Assembly (NCBI RefSeq): GCF_900116515.1
Contig: NZ_FPBA01000024.1
Span: 1-64,000 of the forward strand
Length of the DNA: 64,000 nucleotides
Direction of reading: 5' to 3'
DNA from: Geodermatophilus amargosae
GTDB taxonomy: Bacteria; Actinomycetota; Actinomycetes; Mycobacteriales; Geodermatophilaceae
Shown here: piece by piece, positions 1-8,977 of the stretch
How positions within the stretch are numbered: the first letter of the stretch is position 1
How the letters are laid out: each line of letters starts with the position of its first letter
Made by a program: the position numbers and the translations under genes
The notes under the pieces: generated by a model
Told to the model about the DNA's origin: nothing
Databases searched by the model: none
What the model saw: the letters and a program-made list of their open reading frames with translations, nothing else

Positions 1-427
1 GGGCGTAGATGTTCAGCGCGCCGGAGACCTGCTCGTCGACGTCGATGTCCAGCGGGACCGACAGCGAGCTGAGGGCCCCGCGCTCGGCTGCCCGGGGCGT
101 GTAGTCCGGCCACCGGTCGTCGGTGCGGGCGTCGGCGATCATCGTCAGCTCACCGGTGCGGGCGGCGTGCAAGCAGGGTCCGTGACCGCGCTCGTACTGC
201 CGCTCGTCGAGGTCGACGGCGAGCTGGCCGGTGGAGGCCACGGTGGTGGGGCTGCCCCTGACCAGCAGGGACACCGATGCCTCGAGGTCGCCGGGCAGCA
301 CCGTCGTGGCCAGGTCGGCCACGGTCTGCAGCAGGCTCTCCATCGACAGCTCCCGCAGGGACAACCGGCCGAGGCGCTCGAGCACTTCGGCGGCACCGGC
401 GGGTCGCCGGTCCTGGGGGTCGGCCAT
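1..427 (-). CDS. GAF-domain sensor protein, N-terminal part
   Basis: The reading frame opens at an ATG at 427 and runs off the left edge of the window, so only about 142 residues are visible. They form an N-terminal helix followed by a GAF-like fold, with the core motifs SVSLLVRG, RGHGPCLHAARTGE and SVPLDID typical of GAF domains that sit in front of ANTAR RNA-binding domains in actinobacteria. The C-terminal output domain lies outside the window, so ANTAR is only an expectation. GAF-ANTAR proteins are cytosolic regulators thought to act by transcription antitermination. The gene faces away from the two HATPase proteins downstream, which belong to the same general stress-signalling repertoire. 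Confidence 0.8.
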   Translation of the reverse strand, partial: MADPQDRRPAGAAEVLERLGRLSLRELSMESLLQTVADLATTVLPGDLEASVSLLVRGSPTTVASTGQLAVDLDERQYERGHGPCLHAARTGELTMIADARTDDRWPDYTPRAAERGALSSLSVPLDIDVDEQVSGALNIYA

Positions 428-868
428 GACGCGGCCTCCGGTCTGGGATGCACCGGGCGCGGGTGACCTCGGCCGCGGACCCCCGGTCTGGAGGTCCGTG
501 CTGGCTGGGCACGCCGCTGCTGGACGGACGGCCGGCGTCGGGTCGTCCCCGGCACCTGTCGGGAGCCTACGCGGGTCCGGCGGCCACCGGGCCGCCTCCT
601 GACCCTGCGCGTGGCGTTCGGGGCAAGGCGGGCCCGACGGGCCCCGGCGAGCACGATGGCCCGAGTCGAACCGCCGGCTCGGACCGTGGAGATCGGCCGA
701 TGACCGTGTCGCCGTGGACACTCAGAGCACTCCCACCGAGGAGCGCGCAGTCCGCCCGCGTGGGGCGGTGGCACCCCGGGGACGCTGGCGGAGCTGACCG
801 TCTCCCGTCGCGCGCTCGACGCCGCCCTGCACGACGGCGCCCGACCGGCCGCTGCCGTCGAGGGCGGG
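428..868. other. Intergenic stretch, possible broken 5' end of the next gene
   Basis: No independent gene is recognised here. It must hold the promoter of the minus-strand GAF gene. From about 770 to 868 the plus strand encodes residues (GTPGTLAELTVSRRAL) that look like the normal start of the ATPase domain found at 869, but this frame has a TGA at 701 and no ATG, GTG or TTG before 869. A GTG-initiated stretch at about 715-800 in another frame (VDTQSTPTEERAV) resembles the N-terminus of such proteins, which suggests a frameshift near 750-775. Confidence 0.4.
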
Positions 869-1219
869 GTGCAGCGATCGTTGCTGGCGCTCGAGGAACT
901 GACGTCGAACGCACTGCGGCACGGCCGCCTGCCCGTCGAGGTCACGGTCACCCGGACCGGCCGGTCCTGGCTGCTCGAGGTCGGCGACGCCGCAGGCGAC
1001 GACCCGCCGACCCTGGCGGCCGACCGCGACCCCGCGCTCGGCGGCCTGGGCCTGCCCCTCGTCGCCACGATCTCCGCTGCCCACGGCCGGACCGCGGACG
1101 GGAGCCGCAAGGTGGTGTGGGCCCGGGTGGACTCCACGCTCAGCGAGGCCTCCGACGCACCCCGGGACCCGCGGCCACCGGACGCACGCGGCGGGCGCGG
1201 GCGCGGGCCCGGGCCCTGA
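869..1219 (+). CDS. Small HATPase (anti-sigma-factor-like) ATP-binding protein, N-terminus uncertain
   Basis: The protein resembles the RsbW/SpoIIAB-type histidine-kinase-like ATPases that regulate sigma factors by binding or phosphorylating partners. The N box is visible at LALEELTSNALRHG, followed by a G1-like EVGD stretch and a G2-like GGLGLPLV segment. The GTG at 869 is the first possible start in this frame, but homologous-looking sequence continues upstream to about 770, so the gene may be frameshifted or start at a non-standard codon. The arginine- and glycine-rich tail after about residue 95 looks unstructured. A second HATPase protein follows at 1378. The target sigma factor is not in the window. 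Confidence 0.6.
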   Translation: MQRSLLALEELTSNALRHGRLPVEVTVTRTGRSWLLEVGDAAGDDPPTLAADRDPALGGLGLPLVATISAAHGRTADGSRKVVWARVDSTLSEASDAPRDPRPPDARGGRGRGPGP

Positions 1220-1377
1220 CCACCGGTTTCCACCGATGACGGCCCGGGTAGTCCCGGAATCCAGTCTCCCTGTTCTGGTAGCCCCGGCCCCGGCGACCTC
1301 GACGTGCCGTCCGGAAGTGGGCCCATGCTCTGCGAACCTGCCGCTGACACCGACGCGAGTCCCGCCGCGGCCGCGTC

Positions 1378-1839
1378 ATGAGCCGGCGACCGTCCGAGCC
1401 CGTCCCGCGCACCGTCGTCTCCGCCCACCCAGGTCCGGTGCTCGCCGGGCGGCGCTGTGAGTGGCGCTTCATCAGCCTCCCGAGCTCGGTCCGCGGGATG
1501 CGCCAGGACCTGCACGACGTCCTCGACGACACGGCACTGTCGGCTGACCTGGTCGGCGACCTCGTCCTGGCCGCCAGCGAGGCGGCCAACAACGCCGTCG
1601 AGCACGCCCAGCGACCGACGGAGCCGTTCTTCGACGTGTGCGTCGAGGTCGACCACGAGGCGGTGACCGTCACCATCCGGGACCACGGGACGTGGCGGCA
1701 GCCCCGGGTCCCGACGGTGCGGGGACGGGGACTGGCGATGATGGACGCCCTGGCCCAGACCACCGTGACGGCGGGCGTCCGTGGGACGACGGTGACCATC
1801 CGGTGCCGGCACACCGCCCTGGGGCCCGCGGCCGGCTGA
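1378..1839 (+). CDS. ATP-binding anti-sigma-factor-type protein (RsbW-like)
   Basis: This 153-residue cytosolic protein has the HATPase_c fold of the RsbW family. The N box is ASEAANNAVEHAQ (about residues 65-77), the G1 box is IRDHGTW (about 99-105) and the G2-like region is GRGLAMMDAL (about 115-124). Such proteins act as serine kinases or anti-sigma factors in partner-switching systems. The length fits the family's usual 130-160 residues. It follows the truncated HATPase gene at 869 by 158 bases on the same strand, but there is no anti-anti-sigma (STAS) gene or sigma factor beside it, so its partner cannot be named. Confidence 0.8.
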   Translation: MSRRPSEPVPRTVVSAHPGPVLAGRRCEWRFISLPSSVRGMRQDLHDVLDDTALSADLVGDLVLAASEAANNAVEHAQRPTEPFFDVCVEVDHEAVTVTIRDHGTWRQPRVPTVRGRGLAMMDALAQTTVTAGVRGTTVTIRCRHTALGPAAG

Positions 1840-1957
1840 CGGGAGCCGGCCGCACGACCGCGGTCACGGCGTCGCGCTCGGCCACGGCCACGCCGGGTGG
1901 ACCCAGCGGGGCGGACGGCGTCGCCCGTCGAGGAGCAGCACGGGCCACGGTCGCGCC

Positions 1958-2566
1958 ATGGTGCACGAGAGCGGGTCCACGGTCCGGCCCGCCACCGCGG
2001 CGGATCGCGCGCAGCTCGCCCGGATCCTGACGGCGGCCTTCGCCGACGACCCGGTCTTCTCCTTCCTGTTCCCTCCGGTCATGCCGCGGCGGGAGGCCAG
2101 GGTGCAGCGCATGTTCGCGCTGGAGGCCCGCCGCAGCGAGGACCGCGACGGCACCTGGCTCGCCGAGGGGGCGGGCGCGGCGGTGTGGTTCCCGCCCGGG
2201 CGGTGGCGGTCCACGACCTGGGAGGACGTGCGGGACGGGCCGCGCTGGGTGCGTCTCTTCGGCCGGCAGCTGCGTCCGGCGCAGGAGGCCGGGTCGGTCA
2301 TGGAGTCCCACCACCGGCTGCTGCCGGACCACTGGTACCTGCTCTACGTCGGCATCGAGCCGGGTCGGCAGGGACGGGGCCTCGGCAGTGCGCTGCTGCG
2401 CCCCGTCCTCGCGGGGTGCGACCGCACCGGGACGCCCGCGTACCTCGAGGCCTCCTGCGAGCGCAACCGGAGCCTGTACGCACGGCACGGGTTCGTCGAG
2501 CGCGACCCCCTGCCGCTCACCGCCGCGGGCCCGACCGTGTTCCCCATGTGGCGGGACCCGGCCTGA
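1958..2566 (+). CDS. GNAT family N-acetyltransferase
   Basis: The 202-residue protein has the GNAT fold. An N-terminal acceptor-binding half (TVRPATAADRAQLARIL) is followed by the acetyl-CoA pyrophosphate-binding motif in VGIEPGRQGRGLGSALL at about residues 131-147, then ASCERNRSLYARHGFVE, the usual beta-bulge and terminal helix. It would transfer an acetyl group from acetyl-CoA to an amine in the cytosol; the substrate cannot be told. The ATG at 1958 fits the family length. The next gene starts about 150 bases downstream and need not be co-transcribed. Confidence 0.88.
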   Translation: MVHESGSTVRPATAADRAQLARILTAAFADDPVFSFLFPPVMPRREARVQRMFALEARRSEDRDGTWLAEGAGAAVWFPPGRWRSTTWEDVRDGPRWVRLFGRQLRPAQEAGSVMESHHRLLPDHWYLLYVGIEPGRQGRGLGSALLRPVLAGCDRTGTPAYLEASCERNRSLYARHGFVERDPLPLTAAGPTVFPMWRDPA

Positions 2567-2716
2567 CCGGACGCCGTGTCCCGGCTGCGGCACGACGCCG
2601 AGCGCGCTACGACCGGATCGGTCCACCCGCAGCCCTGCTCGTACTGCACGGCCGTCACTTCACCGCGTGATGCACTGTGTTGCACCACGGCGGGCAACGG
2701 GCGAGGGGACAACGGC

Positions 2717-3303
2717 ATGGCGCAGGCGCCGGCGGTGAACGAGCTGATCGGGACGCGGGTCCGACAGCACCGGACCGCCCGCGGCTGGACCCTCGACGAG
2801 CTCGCCGACCGCTCCGGCATCAGCCGCAGGAGGTCATCACCATCGAGCACGGCGAGGGCAACCCGAGCATCGCCACCCTGCTGCGGATCAGCGACGCCCT
2901 CGGCGTCGGGCTGCCGGTCCTGGTCGACGTCGAACGCCCGCCTGCACTGACCGTCACCGCGGCCGGTCAGGCGCCGGTGCTGTGGCGCGGCCCGCGCGGC
3001 GGGCAGGCGCGGCTGGTCGCCGGCACCGAGCCACCCGACGTCGTCGAGCTGTGGGACTGGACGCTGCAGCCCGGCGAGTCGCACACCAGCGAGCCGCACA
3101 GCGCCGGCACCCGGGAACTGGTGCTCGTCCTGGAGGGCGCTGTCGACCTGCGCGTCGGGGAACGCACCGACCGGCTGCAGACCGGCGACTCCGCGGCCTT
3201 CGCCGGCGACGTCGCCCACGGCTACGCCACCCCCGACGCGGCCGCACCCGCCCGCTTCGCCCTCAGCGTGTTCCAGCCCCACGTTCCCGGGAGCCGTTCG
3301 TGA
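2717..3303 (+). pseudogene. XRE-family regulator with C-terminal cupin domain, frameshifted
   Basis: The first part (ATG at 2717) encodes a helix-turn-helix domain with IGTRVRQHRTARGWTLDEL and LADRSGISR. The frame then changes at about 2826-2836, and the other frame continues with ITIEHGEGNPSIATLL and a cupin domain containing LWDWTLQPGESH and GDSAAFAGDVAHGYA. Together they make a normal-length (about 195 aa) HTH-cupin regulator, a family that senses small ligands through the cupin. The sequence as given therefore has a one-base indel inside the recognition helix region; a sequencing error and a true null allele cannot be told apart here. The stop codon overlaps the start of the B3/B4 gene (GTGA), so the two form an operon. 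Confidence 0.8.
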
Positions 3304-4016
3304 CCGACCCACAGGCGTGGCTCGCCGCCGCCACGATCGACGACGCGGTGTTCGCGCTGCGGCCGGACTACCGGGTGCTGCTGCTGACCGCCGACGGCCT
3401 GCAGGGTGGCCCGAGCGACGAGGTCAGCGAGCGGGTCCTCGCCGCCGCCGAGGCCACCGCCCGGGAGCGGCTCGACGGGCGGAGGCCCGAGGAGCTGCCG
3501 CACCTCGCCGCGTGGCGGGAGGCGTACCGGGCCTTCGGTGCCAAGCCGCAGCGCACCCGACCCAGCGTCGAGGCGCTGATGCGCCGGCTCGACCCGGACG
3601 GGCTGCCGCGCATCGACCGGATCACCGACGTCTACAACGCCGTCTCCATCGCCTCCGTGCTGCCGCTCGGCGGCGAGGACCGCGCCGCCTACGCCGGGCC
3701 GCCGCGGCTGGTCCGCGCCGACGGCACCGAGCCGTTCGACACCACCGCCGGCGAGACGGTCGTCGAGCACCCGGAGCCCGGCGAGGTCGTCTGGCGCGAC
3801 CAGGCCGGTGTCACCTGCCGCCGCTGGAACTGGCGTCAGGGCGTCCGCACCCGCATCACGACCGCCACCAGCAGCGCGCTGTTCATCCTCGACGTGCTGG
3901 ACCCGATGACCGACGACGAGGCGCACGCCGCGGCCGACGCGCTCACCGAGGGGCTGCTCGCGCTCGGCCCCGAGGCCGTCGTCCACCGCCGGCTGCTCGG
4001 CGGCCGGGCGTCCTGA
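3300..4016 (+). CDS. B3/B4 domain-containing protein (PheRS beta-like tRNA-binding fold)
   Basis: The 238-residue protein consists of the B3/B4 domain otherwise found in the beta subunit of phenylalanyl-tRNA synthetase, where it edits mischarged Tyr-tRNA(Phe). Recognisable segments are AWREAYRAFGAKPQRTRPS, ITDVYNAVSIASVLPLGGED and RRWNWRQGVRTRIT. Stand-alone versions are common in bacteria and may act as trans-editing factors or sugar/amino-acid binding proteins. The GTG at 3300 overlaps the TGA of the XRE-cupin gene by four bases, so translation is probably coupled and the regulator is probably local. The gene ends four bases before the convergent oxidase. Confidence 0.85.
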   Translation: MTDPQAWLAAATIDDAVFALRPDYRVLLLTADGLQGGPSDEVSERVLAAAEATARERLDGRRPEELPHLAAWREAYRAFGAKPQRTRPSVEALMRRLDPDGLPRIDRITDVYNAVSIASVLPLGGEDRAAYAGPPRLVRADGTEPFDTTAGETVVEHPEPGEVVWRDQAGVTCRRWNWRQGVRTRITTATSSALFILDVLDPMTDDEAHAAADALTEGLLALGPEAVVHRRLLGGRAS

Positions 4017-4020
4017 CGCC

Positions 4021-5211
4021 TCAGGCGTCCACGGTCGCGTAGAGCCCGGCGGCCGGGCTCGCACCGGTGACGAGGAGGTCGGCCACCACGCCGGAGGCGA
4101 CCCAGGCCTGCACGTGGCCGGTCCCGTTGTAGCCGCCCAGGGCGAACACCCGACCGGCGGTGCCCGGCACGGGTCCGCACCGGGGCAGGGGGTCCTCGGC
4201 GAAGCCCACGACGCCCGCCCACCGGTGCGTCACCGGCGCGTCCACCCCGAGCTCCTCGACCAGCCACCGGTCCAGGCGCTCCTGCACCGGCGCGGAGACC
4301 TCGGCCCTGGCCGTCCAGCTCGCGTCGCCGTCGAGGTCGGAGAAGCCACCGAGCGCGACCCGGCCGTCCGCCGTCTGGTGCACGTACTCGTGGCCGTGGC
4401 GCGCGTACACCGGGAACGGGAGGACCGTCCGGCCGAGGGGTGCCGTGGCGACCATGTTGAGGCGCCGCGGGCGCACGGACCGCGCCGACGGCACCAGCGC
4501 CGCCAGGTCACCGTCCATCGCCACGACCGCCCGGTCGCACCGCACCACCCCGGACGCGGTCGTCACGCCGACGCCGTCGCCGTCGGCGACCGGGAGCCCG
4601 ACCACCGGCGAGTGCTCGAGGACCCGCGCCCCGCGCGACTCCAGGGCACCGGCGAGCGCCCGGAGCCACCGGACGGGGTGCACCGATCCGTCGTGGGGGA
4701 AGAACAGCCCGGCCCGTCCCGGCCGGGCGAGCGGGGCCGGGAGGTCGTCCTCGGCCACGAGCTGCCCCGGGAAGCCGTCCTCGGCCAGCGCCGCGGCGTT
4801 CCTCCGGACGTCGTCGGCCTCGCTCGCGTCGACGGCGAGCCGGAGCAGCCCGTCGCGGCGGAAGTGCGAGCGCGCGCCGACGGCCTCGGCCACCTCGAGC
4901 ATCTCCCGCTGGGCGGCCAGCGTCGCCCCGTGGACGGCCGCCGCCCGCTCGCGCCCCCACAGCCGGCGGGTGTCGTGGTACATCGGCGCGGCGCCGGCGA
5001 TGAAGAAGCCGCCGTTGCGGCCGCTCGCGCCGGAGGCCACCTCGGACCGCTCGAGCACGACCACCGAGAGGCCGGCGTCGAGCAGGCGCCGGGCCGTCGC
5101 GAGGCCGCCGATGCCGGCGCCGACCACGCACACGTCCGCCCGCGCCTCCCCCTCCAGCGGCGGTCGCGCGGCGTACGGCTCGTCCTGCCACAGCGGTACC
5201 GAGCTGGTCAC
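4021..5211 (-). CDS. FAD-dependent oxidoreductase of the DAO (glycine/D-amino acid oxidase) family
   Basis: The 396-residue protein begins, after about 25 residues, with the dinucleotide-binding motif CVVGAGIGGLATARRLL and the ERSEVASGASGRNGGF signature of the DAO superfamily (PuuB/GlpD-like). The C-terminal half ends with the second FAD-contacting region, RVFALGGYNGTGHVQAW. It should oxidise a primary or secondary amine or an amino acid, reducing FAD and then oxygen. The start is a GTG at 5211. It is convergent with the B3/B4 gene and lies 115 bases from the next minus-strand gene upstream. The substrate is not evident from context. Confidence 0.87.
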   Translation of the reverse strand: MTSSVPLWQDEPYAARPPLEGEARADVCVVGAGIGGLATARRLLDAGLSVVVLERSEVASGASGRNGGFFIAGAAPMYHDTRRLWGRERAAAVHGATLAAQREMLEVAEAVGARSHFRRDGLLRLAVDASEADDVRRNAAALAEDGFPGQLVAEDDLPAPLARPGRAGLFFPHDGSVHPVRWLRALAGALESRGARVLEHSPVVGLPVADGDGVGVTTASGVVRCDRAVVAMDGDLAALVPSARSVRPRRLNMVATAPLGRTVLPFPVYARHGHEYVHQTADGRVALGGFSDLDGDASWTARAEVSAPVQERLDRWLVEELGVDAPVTHRWAGVVGFAEDPLPRCGPVPGTAGRVFALGGYNGTGHVQAWVASGVVADLLVTGASPAAGLYATVDA

Positions 5212-5326
5212 GTGCGCTGACCTCCCGCGGGTCGTCGGAGCCGCCGGGCGGCGGTCCGGTGACGCGACTCTGCCCCACGACCGGCCGTGGTGGGCGCGGG
5301 ACGACGGACCACCCCGCGCCGGCCGC

Positions 5327-5803
5327 TCACCACCCGAGGTGCACGTCAGCCAGGATCCCGGCGGCGATGAGCGCGGCGGCGACGACGTCGACGGTGGCGC
5401 AGAACGGCGGCCACCAGCGGGTGTTGGCCACGAACCCGGTGCGGTGCTGCCAGAGGTCCTTCAGGCCGTGCCCGGCCAGGCCGGCCACGAGCAGCCAGGC
5501 CGAGCCGGTCACCGCCACCGCGGCGAGGACGACGAAGACGGCGGCGACGCAGGTCTCGACGGCGATGACCTCGCCCCGCCCGTCGGCCACGCTGAACCCG
5601 ATGTAGATCGCGGCGATCAGGGCGAGCCCCAGCGCGTAGACGGTGGCGGCGTCGAGCCAGGGGAAGGCCAGCGGCGACGCCGCCTGCAGGCAGCCCCAGA
5701 CCACGCCCCAGGTGATCGGGATGCGCAGCCCACGCGCACCGGCGGCTGCCGGGTCGCGGCGCTGCGCGTCCGGGGCACGCCCGGAGCCGGACTGGGCACT
5801 CAC
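5327..5803 (-). CDS. Small polytopic membrane protein of unknown function
   Basis: The 158-residue protein shows four hydrophobic stretches that should span the membrane: around IPITWGVVWGCL, ATVYALGLALIAAIYIGF, CVAAVFVVLAAVAVTGSAWL, and FCATVDVVAAALIAAGIL. A conserved-looking loop HGLKDLWQHRTGFVANTRWW sits between the last two. I do not recognise a named family beyond similarity to uncharacterised actinobacterial integral membrane proteins. It begins with GTG at 5803 and lies 26 bases downstream of the flavin monooxygenase gene, so it is likely the last gene of a three-gene transcript starting with the copper oxidase. Confidence 0.75.
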   Translation of the reverse strand: MSAQSGSGRAPDAQRRDPAAAGARGLRIPITWGVVWGCLQAASPLAFPWLDAATVYALGLALIAAIYIGFSVADGRGEVIAVETCVAAVFVVLAAVAVTGSAWLLVAGLAGHGLKDLWQHRTGFVANTRWWPPFCATVDVVAAALIAAGILADVHLGW

Positions 5804-5829
5804 AGCGGTCTCCTCCCGAGCTCGGCGGG

Positions 5830-6948
5830 TTAGGTCCGCGCTGCTCGCGACGGCGGCCGTGGAGTCTCCTCGCCCGTCGCCGTGGCCGTGCGGGCCACAT
5901 GGGCAGCGACGTGGGCGGCGACGTGGGCGGCGTCGTCGGCGACGAAGCCGAGGAGGGCCGAGCCGCGGGTGTGCTGCCAGGCCAGGCCGAGGAAGTACAG
6001 CCCGGAGACCGCGGTGATGCCGCGGTCGTGGGCGACGCGGCCGCCGCGGAACGCGCCGGGAGCGTCGATCCAGGAGTGGTCCGACCGGTAGCCCGTCGCC
6101 CAGACGACGACGTCGACCTCACGGCTGCTGCCGTCGGCGAACCGCACCGTGCGGCCGGCCGCGCCGACCAGTCGCGGCCGGAACCGGACACCGGACCGCT
6201 GCAGGCGCCGCCGACCGGTGCCGATGAGGAACTCGCCGCGAGCCTGCATCCGGGAGCCGAGCCGGGATCCGGCGGTCACCCGCATCAGGCCCAGCCGGGT
6301 CAGCCACCAGAACAGGTCCCGGCCCAGCAGCCGCTGGGGCAGCGCCGGGTAGGCCGACCCGACCGACAGCTCCACCCGCCGGATCGCGGCCAGCTCCTCG
6401 GCGATCTGGAAGCCGGAGTTGCCGCCGCCGACGACCAGCACGTCCCCGTCCGGCAGCTCGGCGGCGCTGCGGTAGGCGCCGCTGTGCACCTGGGTCACCG
6501 AGTCGTCCAGCCCGGCCGCCACCGCGGGGACGAACGGGACCTGGAAGGGACCGGTCGCCACTATGACCTGACCGGCGGCGAACTCCCGGCCGTCGTCGGT
6601 GCTGAGCCGGAACCCGGCCTCGCTGCGGCGCAGGGCGGTGACCCGGGCGTCGAGTGCCACCGGCAGGTCGGAGGCGGCGGCGTAGTCCCGCAGGTACGCG
6701 GCGACCGCCTCCTTGCCCGGGTAGGTGCCGGCCGGCGCCGGGAACGGGGAACCGGGCAGCGCGTCGTGCTCGGCCGGGGTGAACAGCCGCAGCGACTCCC
6801 ACCGCGTGCGCCAGGAGTGCCCGAGCTCGCCTTCCGCCTCCAGGACCAGGAACCGCAGCCCCTGCCGGCGCAGGTGCCAGGCGGCGGCGAGACCGGCCTG
6901 TCCTGCGCCCACGACGACGACGTCGAACGGTCCGGCAGGGGCGGTCAC
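5830..6948 (-). CDS. Flavin-containing monooxygenase / NAD(P)-binding oxidoreductase (CzcO-like)
   Basis: The 372-residue protein has two Rossmann motifs: VVVGAGQAGLAAAWHL near the N-terminus for FAD and VVGGGNSGFQIAEEL near residue 175 for NAD(P)H. It ends with VVWATGYRSDHSWI, characteristic of flavin monooxygenases related to YUCCA/CzcO. It is expected to oxygenate a small organic or sulfur/nitrogen substrate in the cytosol. The start chosen is the GTG at 6948, whose GTGA overlaps the stop of the upstream multicopper oxidase by four bases; this is translational coupling and links the enzyme to copper or metal-oxidising physiology. The last 40 residues contain a repeated HVAAHVAAHVA stretch. 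Confidence 0.87.
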   Translation of the reverse strand: MTAPAGPFDVVVVGAGQAGLAAAWHLRRQGLRFLVLEAEGELGHSWRTRWESLRLFTPAEHDALPGSPFPAPAGTYPGKEAVAAYLRDYAAASDLPVALDARVTALRRSEAGFRLSTDDGREFAAGQVIVATGPFQVPFVPAVAAGLDDSVTQVHSGAYRSAAELPDGDVLVVGGGNSGFQIAEELAAIRRVELSVGSAYPALPQRLLGRDLFWWLTRLGLMRVTAGSRLGSRMQARGEFLIGTGRRRLQRSGVRFRPRLVGAAGRTVRFADGSSREVDVVVWATGYRSDHSWIDAPGAFRGGRVAHDRGITAVSGLYFLGLAWQHTRGSALLGFVADDAAHVAAHVAAHVARTATATGEETPRPPSRAART

Positions 6949-8639
6949 GGCGTCGCTCCGCGGTCCACGGTGAAGCTGAACATCATCCCCGCGTGCATGT
7001 GCTCGGCGATGTGGCAGTGCGCCATCCACAGGCCGGGGTTGGTGACGTCGAGCAGCAGGTCGACGGTCTGTCCGGTCCGGACGAGGACGGTGTCCTTCCA
7101 CACCAGGTCGGGTTCGGGCACCTCGTCCCGGGCGAGGACGAGGAAACGGCCGGCGCCGTGGACGTGGAACGGGTGGTGCATCGGGTGGTCGGAGTCCATC
7201 TCGTTGACCAGCCGGATCTTGACCCGCTGCCCGACGGTGAACCGCCAGCCGACAGGAGGCCCGTCGTGGCCGGCGGTGCGGTCCCGGAACTCCCAGCGCA
7301 TCGTCTCGGTGGTGGTGGCCCGGTTCATCTCGGCCATCTCGTCCTCCCACTCGATCCCGTCGGCGGTGGCGGAACCGTGGGGGTGGGCGTGCACGTGCGC
7401 GGCGTCGTGGTCGCTCGCTGACACCTCCGGGGCGGCGGCACCGTGGCCCCTGTCGTGGCCCATGTCGTCGTCGTCGTGGGTCATGTCATGGCCGACCGCG
7501 CCGGCCGGGGCGGTCACCATCAGCTTCATGCCGCACTCCGGGCAGCGCCCGGGCTGGTCGCTGACCACCTCGGGGTGCATCGGGCAGGCGTAGGTGACCG
7601 GTCCGGCCGCCGCGGACGCGCCCGGGTCGTCCATCTCCGCGACGATGGCCAGGACCTTGTCCGGCGGCGCGTCCACCCACGCCTGCAGCCGTTCCCGTTC
7701 CGCGGCCAGCTCCGGCGCGGTGCGCAGCACCTCGAACTGCGGTGCCAGCGGTGGCTCGGCGACCTCGCCGGTGACGGTGAACGCCGCCAGCCGGTAGCTC
7801 CGGTCCGGTGTGCGGTGCTCCAGCACGAACGCCCCCGCCCGGTCGAACAGCACGTCGACCACCGCGCGCTCCGACGGACCGAGCACCACGTCGTCGACGA
7901 ACTCCTCGTGCTCCATCCGGCCGCTGTCACCGCCGACGAGCTTCATCCGGGCGCCGGGCACGCCGACCCGGAAGACGCGGCTGTTGGCGGTGTCGGTCAA
8001 CCACAGCCGGACGACCTCGCCGGTCCTCACGGTGGACGTCGGGTCGGTCTCCCCGCCGGTGAGCATCAGGTTGCCGTAGCGGCCCATGGCCGCGTAGTTC
8101 GTCTCGGTGCGGCTGAACGGGGCGATCGTGCCGTCCTCGAGCAGCAGGTCGTCGAGGGTCAGCACCAGGTCCCGGTGCACCGGTGGCCAGTAGTCCGGCT
8201 CGGTCGGGGTGACCAGGATGCTGCCGTAGAGGCCCAGCTCCTGGGTGACGTCCTCGCGGACGTGCGGGTGGTACCAGTACAGGCCCGGGTCGGGGAACTG
8301 GATGCGGTAGGTGAACTCCCCGCCCGGCGGGATCGGCGCCTGGGTCTCGTGCGGCACGCCGTCGAAGCGGTTCTCCAGCCGCAGCCCGTGCCAGTGCACC
8401 GTGGTGTCGAGGTCGGTGCCGTTGGCGACGTGCACGACGATCTCCGAGCCCTGCCGCACCTTCAGCGTGGGTCCGGGGATCGAGCCGTTGTAGGCCAGCA
8501 TCCGCACCGTGCTGTCGCCGATCCGCTTGGCGACCGGGGCGGGGCGCAGCCGCAGCTCCTCGCCGTCAGCCAGCTCCAGCACCTCGGGTCGGAGGGCCTC
8601 CGGCAGGCCGGTGAGGTCGGTCGGGAAGAAGGTGTCCAC
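6945..8639 (-). CDS. Multicopper oxidase with an inserted heavy-metal-binding domain
   Basis: The protein (564 aa) has cupredoxin copper ligands at HWHGLR (about residue 80), WYHPHVRED (about 121), [11 protein letters not shown] (about 484) and [14 protein letters not shown] (about 539), completing the T1 and T2/T3 centres. Between the second and third cupredoxin domains, at about 349-371, it carries a small heavy-metal-binding domain, CPMHPEV to CPECGMKL, of the type normally found at the N-terminus of copper P-type ATPases. A His/Asp/Met-rich linker with [17 protein letters not shown] follows at about 377-420. It likely oxidises Cu(I) or another metal or phenol; no clear signal peptide is seen. 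The GTG at 8639 was chosen because AGGAGG lies just upstream; a longer frame exists to 8732. It overlaps the flavin monooxygenase. Confidence 0.9.
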   Translation of the reverse strand: MDTFFPTDLTGLPEALRPEVLELADGEELRLRPAPVAKRIGDSTVRMLAYNGSIPGPTLKVRQGSEIVVHVANGTDLDTTVHWHGLRLENRFDGVPHETQAPIPPGGEFTYRIQFPDPGLYWYHPHVREDVTQELGLYGSILVTPTEPDYWPPVHRDLVLTLDDLLLEDGTIAPFSRTETNYAAMGRYGNLMLTGGETDPTSTVRTGEVVRLWLTDTANSRVFRVGVPGARMKLVGGDSGRMEHEEFVDDVVLGPSERAVVDVLFDRAGAFVLEHRTPDRSYRLAAFTVTGEVAEPPLAPQFEVLRTAPELAAERERLQAWVDAPPDKVLAIVAEMDDPGASAAAGPVTYACPMHPEVVSDQPGRCPECGMKLMVTAPAGAVGHDMTHDDDDMGHDRGHGAAAPEVSASDHDAAHVHAHPHGSATADGIEWEDEMAEMNRATTTETMRWEFRDRTAGHDGPPVGWRFTVGQRVKIRLVNEMDSDHPMHHPFHVHGAGRFLVLARDEVPEPDLVWKDTVLVRTGQTVDLLLDVTNPGLWMAHCHIAEHMHAGMMFSFTVDRGATP

Positions 8640-8977
8640 GGGACGTCCTCCTGTCGGTGAGCGTGGAGGTCCGACTCCGGATGCCGCCGGAGGCGCGAGG
8701 TGATCCGGAGGAGTCCGCGACACCGCGCGCACCGGCGAGGGAGGGCTCGGGAACGTGCTCCGCAGTCATGGCGCCTCCTGTGCGGACTGGTAGTCCACCG
8801 CCGCCGGGGGTGGACTGTCCAGACGCCGGCCCACGGTCCGGCCCGGCAACCGCCGGAGCGGGATGGCCGGCTGCCCGTCGGCCCGGGCCCCCCTCCCGCC
8901 GCCGGGAGGCGTCCGTAGCGTGGGACCCCCGGTGGAGCGGTCCTCCCCGACGCATCCGACGCCCGCAGGAGGAGCCC

